A stretch of DNA of 64,000 nucleotides from Streptomyces albofaciens JCM 4342 (lineage in GTDB: Bacteria; Actinomycetota; Actinomycetes; Streptomycetales; Streptomycetaceae), in assembly GCF_008634025.1 (NCBI RefSeq), contig NZ_PDCM01000001.1, positions 3,938,501-4,002,500 on the forward strand. Direction: 5' to 3'. Below are positions 8,976-16,789 of the stretch, piece by piece; positions within the stretch are counted from its first letter, which is position 1; each line of letters begins with the position of its first letter. The notes under the pieces were generated by a model. It was not told the origin of the DNA and ran no database searches. It was given only the letters and a program-made list of their open reading frames with translations. The position numbers and the translations under genes are program-made.

Positions 8976-10166
8976 TCAGTACGACTTCGGCAGGCCGAGC
9001 GTGCGGTGGGCGATGTGGTTGAGGATCATCTCCTGGCTGACCGGCGCGATGCGGATGGCACGGGACAGGGCGAGCAGGGGCGCGACGCCGTACTCCGTGC
9101 ACAGGCCGTTCCCCCCGAAGACCTGCACCACCCGGTCGGCGACCCGGGAGGCCGCCTCGGCCGCGGCGTACTTGGCCATGTTCGCCGCCTCACCGGCGGC
9201 CTTGTGCTCTCCCAGATCGCACAGGGCGGCGGCCTTGCCGGTCATCAGCCGGGCCAGCTCCGTGCCGATCGCGGCCTCGGCGAGGGGGTGCGCGATCCCC
9301 TGGTGGGCCCCGAGGGGCACCTGCCACACCGTGCGGTCGCGGGCGTAGCCGACGGCCCGGTGCAGGGCCAGGGAGGCGAGCCCGGTGGCCAGGGAAGCGG
9401 CCACCAGCCGTTCCGGGTTGAGCCCGGCGAACAGCGGCTTGAGCCCGTCCTCGCCGTCCGTGACCCGGGCGTCGCGCGGCACCCGCACCTCGTCGAGGAA
9501 CACGCTGTGCTGCACCTCGGCCAGCGCGACGTCCATGGGGATGGGGTGCCACGCGAGGCCCGGAGCGTCCCGCTCCACGATGAACAGCCCCGGGGCGACT
9601 CCTCCCGAGGGACGTTCGGAACGGGCGACGACCATGACGGCCGCGGCGGTGTCGACCCCCGAGGTGAAGACCTTGCGGCCGGACAGCACCCAGCCCCGCC
9701 CGTCGGGCCGGGCGGTGGTGGCGATGCGGTAGCTGTTGGAACCGGCGTCGGCCTCGGTGATCGCGAAGGCCATCGTCGCGCTGCCGTCGGCGATGCCCGG
9801 CAGCCAGCGCCGCTTCTGTTCCTCCGTGCCGAAGCGGGCCAGGATCGTCCCGCACACCGCCGAGGACACCATGAGCATGAGCAGCGGACAGCCGTGGGCG
9901 GAGATCTCCTCGGCGACCACGCACAGTTCCGCCATCCCGGCGCCGCCGCCCCCGTACGCCTCCGGCAGGTGGACCCCGGTGAACCCGCAGCGCCCCAGGT
10001 CGGCCCAGAGTTCCTCGCACCGCCGCCCGGCCCGGACCTGCTCCAGAAAGTACGCCGTGCCGTAGTCCCGGCCCACCTGCGCCACGGCGCGGCGCAGCAG
10101 GGCCTGGTCCGCACCGCCCAGCGTGACGGACGAGGTGTCCGCGGCTGCCCGTGACCCGGGGATCAT
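8976..10166 (-). CDS. Acyl-CoA dehydrogenase
   Basis: This is a 396-aa flavoprotein of normal length. I chose the ATG at 10166 because it overlaps the stop of the upstream acyltransferase gene by 4 bases (ATGA); a longer in-frame start exists but has no support. Visible family features are LPEAYGGGGAGMAEL, the FAD-contact run MAFAITEADAGSNS, the GRKVFTSG strand, and a C-terminal QVFGGNGLCTEYG helix. It would insert an alpha-beta double bond into an acyl-CoA or acyl-carrier substrate. Between an acyltransferase and a thioester-reductase-like SDR it probably tailors an acyl chain, either for a lipid or for the nearby metabolite. Confidence 0.88.
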   Translation of the reverse strand: MIPGSRAAADTSSVTLGGADQALLRRAVAQVGRDYGTAYFLEQVRAGRRCEELWADLGRCGFTGVHLPEAYGGGGAGMAELCVVAEEISAHGCPLLMLMVSSAVCGTILARFGTEEQKRRWLPGIADGSATMAFAITEADAGSNSYRIATTARPDGRGWVLSGRKVFTSGVDTAAAVMVVARSERPSGGVAPGLFIVERDAPGLAWHPIPMDVALAEVQHSVFLDEVRVPRDARVTDGEDGLKPLFAGLNPERLVAASLATGLASLALHRAVGYARDRTVWQVPLGAHQGIAHPLAEAAIGTELARLMTGKAAALCDLGEHKAAGEAANMAKYAAAEAASRVADRVVQVFGGNGLCTEYGVAPLLALSRAIRIAPVSQEMILNHIAHRTLGLPKSY

Positions 10167-11425
10167 GAGGCGGGGCTTCCGCACAGGGCGGCCGTCTCCC
10201 GCCGCCACAACTCCGGGAGCCGGTCCGCGCCCGGCACCGACGCGTCGCTGACCACGGCGATCTGGGCGGTCGAACCGTAGGTCGTCAGACAGACGTTGAA
10301 CGGGTGGCCGGGCGGCAGCAGGGTCATCGGCAGCACATCGGTCAGCGTGGCCGGAACGGCCTGCTCGTCCTCACCGCACGGCACGTACGAGGCGATGACC
10401 GGGGCATAGCGGGGGTCCAGCATCCGGTGGAGGGTGAACCGCACGAGCCGGTCCGGGGCATGGTGCAGCAGGTCCCGCGCGGTCCGGCGCACCCGCGCCG
10501 ACTTCAGCCCGGCGCCGGCCGCCACGGTCCGTACGAGCCGCCGCCGGGGATCGCTCTCCTGGCACGGCAGCCACACCCGCCGCAAGAAGCAGCGATTGCC
10601 CCACGTCGTCGATTCCTCGGGGAGCCGGACGCTGAGTGGTACGGCGACCGCCAGCGGTCCGGGAGCCCGGCCGGTCTCCAGGAGCCAGGCGCGCACGGCA
10701 CCGGCGAGAGCGGCGAGGTGGACATCGTTGACCGTGCCGCCGACGGTACGGGCGACCGTACGCAACCGGGGCAGCGACGCGGTGGCCGTCGACACCTGAC
10801 GCCGGCCCGAAAGCTCCCACGGCGCGCCCAGCCCGGTCGGCGGGAAGCGCCAGTACCCGGCGTACAGCGCCACAGCCGTGCCGACCGCCCGCAGCGTCCG
10901 GCCCGTGCGCGAGCCGGTGCCCGCGTCGGCGGCCGGGCGCGGGACCGGCCCCGGGCCCGCCGGAGCGAAGAGGGTCTGGAGCGTCTGCCCGATCGCCACA
11001 CCGTCCTGCCGGCTGTGGTGCACGCGGTACGACAGGCCCCAGCCGTCCCCCGAGGAAGGCCGTACCAGCCTCAGCTCCCAAGCGCGTTCCGGGTCCAGGT
11101 GCTCGGCCCACAGCCGCCGGGCGGCGTCCAGCACACCTGAACGCCCCTCGCCCGGGACGACCGTCTCCACGACATGCCGGCCCACCTCGAAATCGCGGGC
11201 CGGCAGCCAGGCGGCAGTGGTTCCCGCCACGCACAATTCGTGGGACAGCACGGGCAGCAGGCGCAGGGCCCCGCCGACCAGTTCCCGCAGCTCGTCCAGC
11301 GTCGGCGCCCGGCCCTCCAGATACACGACCGCCCCCACATCCAGACGGGCGTCCGGGACGCCGGAACCGAATGCGAGAAACGCCCGGTCGAGGGCCGAAG
11401 CGTGGGGAGGCGGTGGAGAATTCAC
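10163..11425 (-). CDS. WS/DGAT-type O-acyltransferase
   Basis: The start is taken as the GTG at 11425, because AAAGGAGG lies 9 bases upstream; this gives 420 aa (longer in-frame starts have no ribosome site). The catalytic motif HHSRQDG matches HHxxxDG of wax-ester-synthase/diacylglycerol-acyltransferase and NRPS condensation folds. The GTVNDVHLAALAGAVR and AVPLSVR segments are typical of the WS/DGAT group, and SALDRAFL opens the fold. Such enzymes esterify acyl-CoA onto an alcohol or glycerol. It heads a three-gene operon and overlaps the acyl-CoA dehydrogenase. A role in acylating a metabolite rather than in storage lipid is possible. Confidence 0.78.
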   Translation of the reverse strand: MNSPPPPHASALDRAFLAFGSGVPDARLDVGAVVYLEGRAPTLDELRELVGGALRLLPVLSHELCVAGTTAAWLPARDFEVGRHVVETVVPGEGRSGVLDAARRLWAEHLDPERAWELRLVRPSSGDGWGLSYRVHHSRQDGVAIGQTLQTLFAPAGPGPVPRPAADAGTGSRTGRTLRAVGTAVALYAGYWRFPPTGLGAPWELSGRRQVSTATASLPRLRTVARTVGGTVNDVHLAALAGAVRAWLLETGRAPGPLAVAVPLSVRLPEESTTWGNRCFLRRVWLPCQESDPRRRLVRTVAAGAGLKSARVRRTARDLLHHAPDRLVRFTLHRMLDPRYAPVIASYVPCGEDEQAVPATLTDVLPMTLLPPGHPFNVCLTTYGSTAQIAVVSDASVPGADRLPELWRRETAALCGSPAS

Positions 11426-11590
11426 GGTCGCTGGCCTCCTTTGCGCCATCCGCCGCGCGGCGGGATTTCCGGCCCGGAATTCGACCATGCGACACCATCG
11501 GCCCAGGAGGGAAGGGGCCGGTGCGGGCCGTTCACCGGTATGGATGAGCCGATGACCCGGACGAGTCAACCCGCCGCCGCTGATAGGCAG

Positions 11591-11619
11591 ATGAACCGCC
11601 GCTCCGAATATCGGTTCAT
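11591..11619. promoter_or_regulatory. Inverted repeat, candidate operator
   Basis: ATGAACCG and CGGTTCAT form perfect 8-base arms separated by 13 bases. They lie between the acyltransferase start and the stop of the radical SAM gene. The site is about 165 bases upstream of the acyltransferase operon, so it could bind a dimeric repressor. No regulator gene is adjacent, so this is only a candidate. Confidence 0.3.
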
Positions 11620-11659
11620 AGGGCCCGGCCGGACCCGCTGCACGCGGACGGGCGCATTC

Positions 11660-12865
11660 TCAGCCTCCCGCCGCGTCCCCGCCCAGCAACTCCGCCAATT
11701 CCCGCTGATAGGGAAACGTCCCGGGCCGATAGCCGCACCACGGTTCCTCCGCGTACGGATCGCCGGTGACGGCATGGGCCCGGGAGCGCGATCCGCCGCA
11801 GACGCGGCGGAATTCGCAGCGGCCGCACCGGCCGCCCAGCCGGTCGGCGTCGCGCAGGCCGGTGAACAGTTCCGACTCGCGGTAGATCTCCGGCAGCGGA
11901 CGGGTACGCACGTTTCCCGCCGCGAGGGGGAGGAAGCCGCTGGGGTGCACGGTGCCGGTGTGGGAGACGAAGACGAAGCCGCGGCCCGCGTTGACGTCCA
12001 GGGGCGGGCGGCGGGTCCGGCGCCCGCCGGCGTACAGGCCCAGCTCTTCGCCGCGCTCGCGGAGCCGGCGGTACAGCGGCCCGAGCCGCAGCGCCTCGAC
12101 GTGGTCCGCGTCCTTCGCGGCCAGTACCGCCCGCTGCAAGGCGACCCTGCGGAAGTGGTGGGCCTCGGTGGTCTTGGCGGGGACCGAGAGCCCCACGTCG
12201 TGGACGAAGTGGAGGACGTCCTCGGTCTCCGCGGGGCCGAGCGAGGCCAGCTCGCGGCCGCGTCCGGTGGGCACGAGGAAGAACGCGCTCCACAGCATGA
12301 CCCCGTGCTCGCGGACCAGGGCCGCGATCTCCGGCAGGTCGTGCAGGTTGTGCCGGCTGACCGTGGTGTTGATCTGCACCTTCATGCCCAGGCCGCGGGC
12401 GGTGTCCCAGGCGTCCAGGGTCCACCGGTAGACGCCGGGGACGCCGCGGAAGCCGTCGTGGAGCGCGGCGGTGGAGCCGTCCAGGCTCAGGGACAGGCCC
12501 ACCGCCCCGGCCTCGTGCACCGCCCGGAGACTGGCCGCCGTCAGGGTGGGGGTGCCCGAGGGCGAGACCGCGACCCGTACCCCCGTGCGCGTGCCGTAAA
12601 CGATCAGTTCCAGCAGATCCGGGCGCTGGAAGGGGTCGCCGCCGGTGATCACGAACAGGGGCGCGGGCCGCCCGAAGGCGGCGATCTGGTCGATCAGGCC
12701 CTTGGCGGCCCGGGTGTCCAGTTCGCGCGGATCCCGGTCGGGCACCGCGGTCGCCCGGCAGTGCACGCAGGCCAGCGGGCAGGCGCGGGTCGACTCCCAG
12801 ATGACGATGAACGGCTTGTCCGCCACGGCCTGGTGCTGCCGGCGGACCGCGCGGGCGGCGCTCAC
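11660..12865 (-). CDS. Radical SAM/SPASM protein, AhbD/NirJ-like
   Basis: The protein has a radical SAM core with the [4Fe-4S] motif CPLACVHC (Cys29, Cys33, Cys36 from the GTG at 12865), followed by TGGDPF and LSLSLDGS. The C-terminal SPASM-type cysteines CGRCEFRRVCGGSRSRAH...C resemble the NirJ and AhbD haem-modifying enzymes, and a numbered radical SAM family (TIGR04053, from memory). The GTG overlaps the stop of a well-initiated 15-codon ORF; an in-frame ATG further upstream would give a longer N-terminus. Divergent from narG and sharing a DosR-like box with it, the enzyme may modify haem or peptides under hypoxia. AhbD decarboxylates Fe-coproporphyrin III without oxygen, which would fit. 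Confidence 0.72.
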   Translation of the reverse strand: MSAARAVRRQHQAVADKPFIVIWESTRACPLACVHCRATAVPDRDPRELDTRAAKGLIDQIAAFGRPAPLFVITGGDPFQRPDLLELIVYGTRTGVRVAVSPSGTPTLTAASLRAVHEAGAVGLSLSLDGSTAALHDGFRGVPGVYRWTLDAWDTARGLGMKVQINTTVSRHNLHDLPEIAALVREHGVMLWSAFFLVPTGRGRELASLGPAETEDVLHFVHDVGLSVPAKTTEAHHFRRVALQRAVLAAKDADHVEALRLGPLYRRLRERGEELGLYAGGRRTRRPPLDVNAGRGFVFVSHTGTVHPSGFLPLAAGNVRTRPLPEIYRESELFTGLRDADRLGGRCGRCEFRRVCGGSRSRAHAVTGDPYAEEPWCGYRPGTFPYQRELAELLGGDAAGG

Positions 12866-12909
12866 CGGGGGAGGGGGCGGAGCGCAGCGGGACGGGCGGG
12901 GTCGTGCAT
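12862..12909 (-). CDS. 15-codon leader ORF coupled to the radical SAM gene
   Basis: An ATG at 12909 has a strong GGAGGT ribosome site 8 bases upstream and opens 15 codons (MHDPARPAALRPLPR). Its TGA overlaps the GTG that begins the radical SAM reading frame (GTGA). The best ribosome site in the region therefore belongs to this short frame, not to the enzyme. It may be a leader that sets translational coupling, a minimal peptide substrate, or the true N-terminus of the enzyme moved out of frame by an indel. It has no cysteine or obvious modification motif. Confidence 0.5.
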   Translation of the reverse strand: MHDPARPAALRPLPR

Positions 12910-12989
12910 GGGCGGGTACCTCCGATTCGATCACCCCCAGCATGTGGCCGGGCAGGTGCCCGCCGCCCGGGGCGTGCGGCCCCCGCGCA

Positions 12990-13003
12990 GGGTCGTTGGT
13001 CCC
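12990..13003. promoter_or_regulatory. DosR/OsdR-like box, radical SAM / narG intergenic region
   Basis: GGGTCGTTGGTCCC is a near-perfect palindrome with the geometry of mycobacterial DosR sites (GGGAC-N4-GNCCC). It lies 81 bases beyond the radical SAM leader ORF and 93 bases before narG, so it could serve both directions. A weaker relative, GGGACGCTTCGCCC, sits at 13045-13058. Confidence 0.5.
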
Positions 13004-13095
13004 GGGTGGCCGAAAACATTCGAGGTCCTGTGGCACTGCGCCACGGGACGCTTCGCCCACCATGACCTGCGGGGGAGCGACTTAGCGTTCGTTTT

Positions 13096-16000
13096 ATGGA
13101 GAACGAGACAATCGGCGGCCCGGCGGCCGCTGAGGGACGCGGCTGGCCGCTGGCCGGCCGGCGGCTGCTCAACCGCCGTGAGGTGAGCGAGGACGGGCGC
13201 GCCGTGTTCGGCACGGGGGACCCGCGGTGGGAGGGCTTCTACCGCGACCGCTGGGCCCACGACAAGGTCGTGCGCTCCACCCACGGGGTCAACTGCACCG
13301 GGTCCTGCTCCTGGATGGTCTACGTCAAGGACGGGATCATCACCTGGGAGCACCAGGCCACCGACTACCCGTCGATCGGTGCCGACTGCCCCGAGTACGA
13401 GCCGCGGGGCTGCCCGCGCGGCGCGTCGTTCTCCTGGTACACGTACTCGCCCAGCCGGGTCCGCTACCCGTACGTCCGCGGCGCGCTGCTGAAGATGTGG
13501 CGGGAGGCGCGCCGGCGGCTCGGCGACCCGGTGGCGGCCTGGGCCGAGATCACCGGCGACCCGGCCAGGGCCCGCGCCTACAAGAAGGCGCGGGGCAAGG
13601 GCGGGCTGGTGCGCGCCGACTGGGACGAGGTGGCCGAGCTGGTCGCCGCCGCCCAGGTGCACACCGTCAAGACCTACGGCCCGGACCGGGTGGCCGGGTT
13701 CTCGCCCATCCCCGCCATGTCGATGGCGTCCTTCGCCGCGGGCGCGCGGTACCACTCGCTGATCGGCGGCACCCTGCTGTCCTTCTACGACTGGTACGCG
13801 GACCTGCCGGTCGCCTCGCCGCAGGTCTTCGGCGACCAGACGGACGTGCCGGAGGCCGCCGACTGGTGGAACGCGGGCTACCTGATCATGTGGGGGTCCA
13901 ACATCCCCGTCACCCGCACCCCGGACGCCCACTTCCTGACCGAGACCCGCTACAACGGCACCAAGGTCGTCGCCGTCAGCCCCGACTACGCCGACAACGT
14001 CAAGCACGCCGACGAGTGGCTGGCCCCGCACCCGGGCACGGACGGGGCGCTGGCGATGGCGATGGGCCACGTCATCCTGCGGGAGTTCCTGGTCGACCGC
14101 GCCACGCCGTACTTCGAGAACTACCTGCGCCGGTTCACCGATGCCCCGTTCCTGGTCACGCTGCGCGAGCGGGACGGCGCCCTGGTGCCGGACCGCTTCC
14201 TGACCGCGGCGGACCTCGGTGACACCGACGAGCACGCGCGCTTCAAGACCGTCCTCGTGGACCGTTCCAGCGGCGAGCCGGTGGTCCCCAACGGGTCGCT
14301 GGGCTTCCGCTGGGGAGAGGAGGGAAAGGGGCGCTGGAACCTTGAACTGGGGGACATCGAGCCCCGGTTGAGCCTTCTGGAAGAGGATGGGCCGACGGCC
14401 GCCGTGGCGCTGCCGCGCTTCGACGAAGGCCCCACCGAGGGCGGCGCGGTGATGGTGCGCGGTGTGCCGGTCCGCACGATCGGCGGCCGGCGGGTGACCA
14501 CCGTCTTCGACCTGATGCTGGCCCAGTACGGCGTGCGACGCGCCGGGCTGCCCGGCACCTGGCCGGCCTCCTACGAGGACGCCTCCCAGCCGTACACCCC
14601 GGCCTGGCAGGAGACGGTCACCTCGGTCCCCGCCGCGCAGGCGGCCCGCATCGCGCGGGAGTTCGCCCGCAACGCCGAGCGCACCGAGGGCCGCTCGATG
14701 ATCGCCATGGGCGCGGGCACCAACCACTGGTTCCACTCCGACACCATCTACCGCGCCTTCCTCGCCCTGACCACCATGACCGGCTGCCAGGGCGTCAACG
14801 GCGGCGGCTGGGCCCACTACGTCGGCCAGGAGAAGGTCCGCCCGGTCACCGGCCTCCAGCACCTCGCGTTCGCCTTCGACTGGCAGCGGCCCACCCGCCA
14901 CATGGCCGGCACCTCCTACTGGTACCTGGCCACCGACCAGTGGCGCTACGAGGCCTTCGGCCCGGACGAGCTGGCCTCCCCGCTCGGCGAGGGCCGCTTC
15001 GCGGGCCGGGCCACCGCCGACTGCCTGGCCCAGGCCGTCCGCATGGGCTGGACCCCCGGCCACCCCGGCTTCGACCGCAACCCGCTGGACCTGTGCGACG
15101 AGGCGGCCGCCGCCGGGCGCCCCGTCGCCGGCCACATCGTCGACGAGCTGACCTCCGGCGCGCTGCGCTTCGCCGCCGAGGACCCGGACGACCCGGCCAA
15201 CTTCCCGCGCGTACTGACCGTGTGGCGGGCCAATCTGCTCGGCTCCTCCGGCAAGGGCAACGAGTACTTCCTGCGCCATCTGCTGGGGACGGACGCGGCG
15301 GTCCGCTCCGAGGAGACACCCCCGGAGAAGCGGCCCCGGGACGTCGTCTGGCACGAGGAGGCGCCCGAGGGCAAGCTCGACCTCCTGGTCTCGATGGACT
15401 TCCGGATGACGTCCACCGGCCTGTTCTCCGACGTCGTGCTGCCGGCCGCCACCTGGTACGAGAAGGACGACCTGTCCAGCACCGACATGCACCCCTTCGT
15501 GCACGCCTTCACCCCGGCCATCGCGCCGCCCTGGCAGGCGCGGACCGACTACGACACCTTCCTGACCATCGCCGACCGCTTCAGCGAACTGGCCGCGGAC
15601 CACCTGGGCACCCGTACCGACGTCCTGGCCGTGCCCCTCCAGCACGACACGCCCGACGAACTGGCCCAGCCCGGCGGCATCGTCGCCGACTGGAAGGCCG
15701 GCGAGTGCGCGCCGGTCCCCGGGCGCACCATGCCCAAGCTGGTGACCGTCGAGCGGGACTACGCGGCCGTGGCGGACAAGATGCGCGCCGTCGGCCCCCT
15801 CCTGGACCGGCTCGGTACCACCACGAAGGGCGTCACCGTCCGCCCGGACCGGGAGCTGGAGCAGCTGCGCCGCACCAACGGCGTCCGGCGCGGCGGCGTG
15901 GCGGACGGACGCCCGTCCCTGGCCACCGCCTCCGACATGTGCGAGGCGATCCTCGCCCTGTCCGGCACCACCAACGGGCGCCTGGCCACCGAAGGGTTCA

Positions 16001-16788
16001 AGGAGCTGGAGAAGCGGACCGGCACCGGCCTGGCGCACCTGGCCGCCGAGCGGGAGGCGGAGCGCATCACCTTCGCCGACACCCGTGTCCAGCCCCGCTC
16101 CGTGATCACCTCGTACGAGTGGTCCGGCAGCGAGACCGGCGGCCGCCGCTACTCCCCGTTCGTCATCAACGTCGAGCACCGCAAGCCCTGGCACACCCTC
16201 ACCGGCCGCCAGCACTTCTTCGTCGACCACGACTGGATGACCGAACTCGGCGAGCAACTGCCCGTCTACCGGCCCCCGTTGAACACCGCCCGGCACTACG
16301 GCGACGAGCGCCTGGGCGAGGACGGCCGCGCCGAGGTGACGGTCCGCTACCTCACCCCGCACTCCAAGTGGTCCATCCACTCCGAATACCAGGACAACGC
16401 CTACATGCTCGCCCTCTCCCGGGGCGGCCCGGTGATCTGGATGAGCACCGCCGACGCCGAGAAGATCGGCGTCCGGGACAACGAGTGGATCGAGGCGTAC
16501 AACCGCAACGGCGTCGTCGCGGCCCGCGCGGTGGTCACCCACCGGATGCCCGAGGGCACCGTGTACATGTACCACGCCAAGGACCGCACGGTGAACGTGC
16601 CCAGGACCGAGGTCAGCGGCAGGCGCGGTGGTATGCACAACTCGCTGACCCGGCTGCTCATCAAGCCCTCGCACCTGGCCGGCGGCTACGCCCAGTTCAC
16701 CTACGCCTTCAACTACTACGGACCCACCGGCAACCAGCGCGACGAGGTCACCGTGATCCGCCGCCGCGGCCAGGATGTGGAGTACTGA
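13096..16788 (+). CDS. narG: Respiratory nitrate reductase alpha subunit
   Basis: The 1230-aa molybdenum subunit reduces nitrate to nitrite on the cytoplasmic side of the NarGHI complex. The N-terminal [4Fe-4S] (FS0) motif starts at His63 in HGVNCTGSC, followed by YPSIGADCPEYEPRGCPRGA. The WGSNIPVTRTPDAHF and GTNHWFHSD segments bind the bis-MGD cofactor, and the C-terminal HSKWSIHS and IKPSHLAGGYAQF stretches match NarG. Its length is close to the usual 1240 aa. No good ribosome site precedes the ATG. The DosR-like box and the divergent radical SAM gene imply hypoxic induction. narH follows after one base. Confidence 0.97.
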   Translation: MENETIGGPAAAEGRGWPLAGRRLLNRREVSEDGRAVFGTGDPRWEGFYRDRWAHDKVVRSTHGVNCTGSCSWMVYVKDGIITWEHQATDYPSIGADCPEYEPRGCPRGASFSWYTYSPSRVRYPYVRGALLKMWREARRRLGDPVAAWAEITGDPARARAYKKARGKGGLVRADWDEVAELVAAAQVHTVKTYGPDRVAGFSPIPAMSMASFAAGARYHSLIGGTLLSFYDWYADLPVASPQVFGDQTDVPEAADWWNAGYLIMWGSNIPVTRTPDAHFLTETRYNGTKVVAVSPDYADNVKHADEWLAPHPGTDGALAMAMGHVILREFLVDRATPYFENYLRRFTDAPFLVTLRERDGALVPDRFLTAADLGDTDEHARFKTVLVDRSSGEPVVPNGSLGFRWGEEGKGRWNLELGDIEPRLSLLEEDGPTAAVALPRFDEGPTEGGAVMVRGVPVRTIGGRRVTTVFDLMLAQYGVRRAGLPGTWPASYEDASQPYTPAWQETVTSVPAAQAARIAREFARNAERTEGRSMIAMGAGTNHWFHSDTIYRAFLALTTMTGCQGVNGGGWAHYVGQEKVRPVTGLQHLAFAFDWQRPTRHMAGTSYWYLATDQWRYEAFGPDELASPLGEGRFAGRATADCLAQAVRMGWTPGHPGFDRNPLDLCDEAAAAGRPVAGHIVDELTSGALRFAAEDPDDPANFPRVLTVWRANLLGSSGKGNEYFLRHLLGTDAAVRSEETPPEKRPRDVVWHEEAPEGKLDLLVSMDFRMTSTGLFSDVVLPAATWYEKDDLSSTDMHPFVHAFTPAIAPPWQARTDYDTFLTIADRFSELAADHLGTRTDVLAVPLQHDTPDELAQPGGIVADWKAGECAPVPGRTMPKLVTVERDYAAVADKMRAVGPLLDRLGTTTKGVTVRPDRELEQLRRTNGVRRGGVADGRPSLATASDMCEAILALSGTTNGRLATEGFKELEKRTGTGLAHLAAEREAERITFADTRVQPRSVITSYEWSGSETGGRRYSPFVINVEHRKPWHTLTGRQHFFVDHDWMTELGEQLPVYRPPLNTARHYGDERLGEDGRAEVTVRYLTPHSKWSIHSEYQDNAYMLALSRGGPVIWMSTADAEKIGVRDNEWIEAYNRNGVVAARAVVTHRMPEGTVYMYHAKDRTVNVPRTEVSGRRGGMHNSLTRLLIKPSHLAGGYAQFTYAFNYYGPTGNQRDEVTVIRRRGQDVEY

Positions 16789-16789
16789 C

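Noticed and set aside
11426..11569. Longer N-terminus for the WS/DGAT-type gene
   Set aside because: The GTG at 11425 has AAAGGAGG at ideal spacing, while upstream starts have no ribosome site and add low-complexity residues.
12862..12909. Calling the 15-codon ORF a RiPP precursor
   Set aside because: No cysteine, no leader/core pattern and no second maturation gene; kept only as a leader ORF and a question.
13030..13044. GTGGC-N5-GCCAC inverted repeat in the narG promoter as an FNR/Rex-type operator
   Set aside because: Arms are only 5 bases and the sequence fits neither consensus; the DosR-like box nearby is a better candidate.
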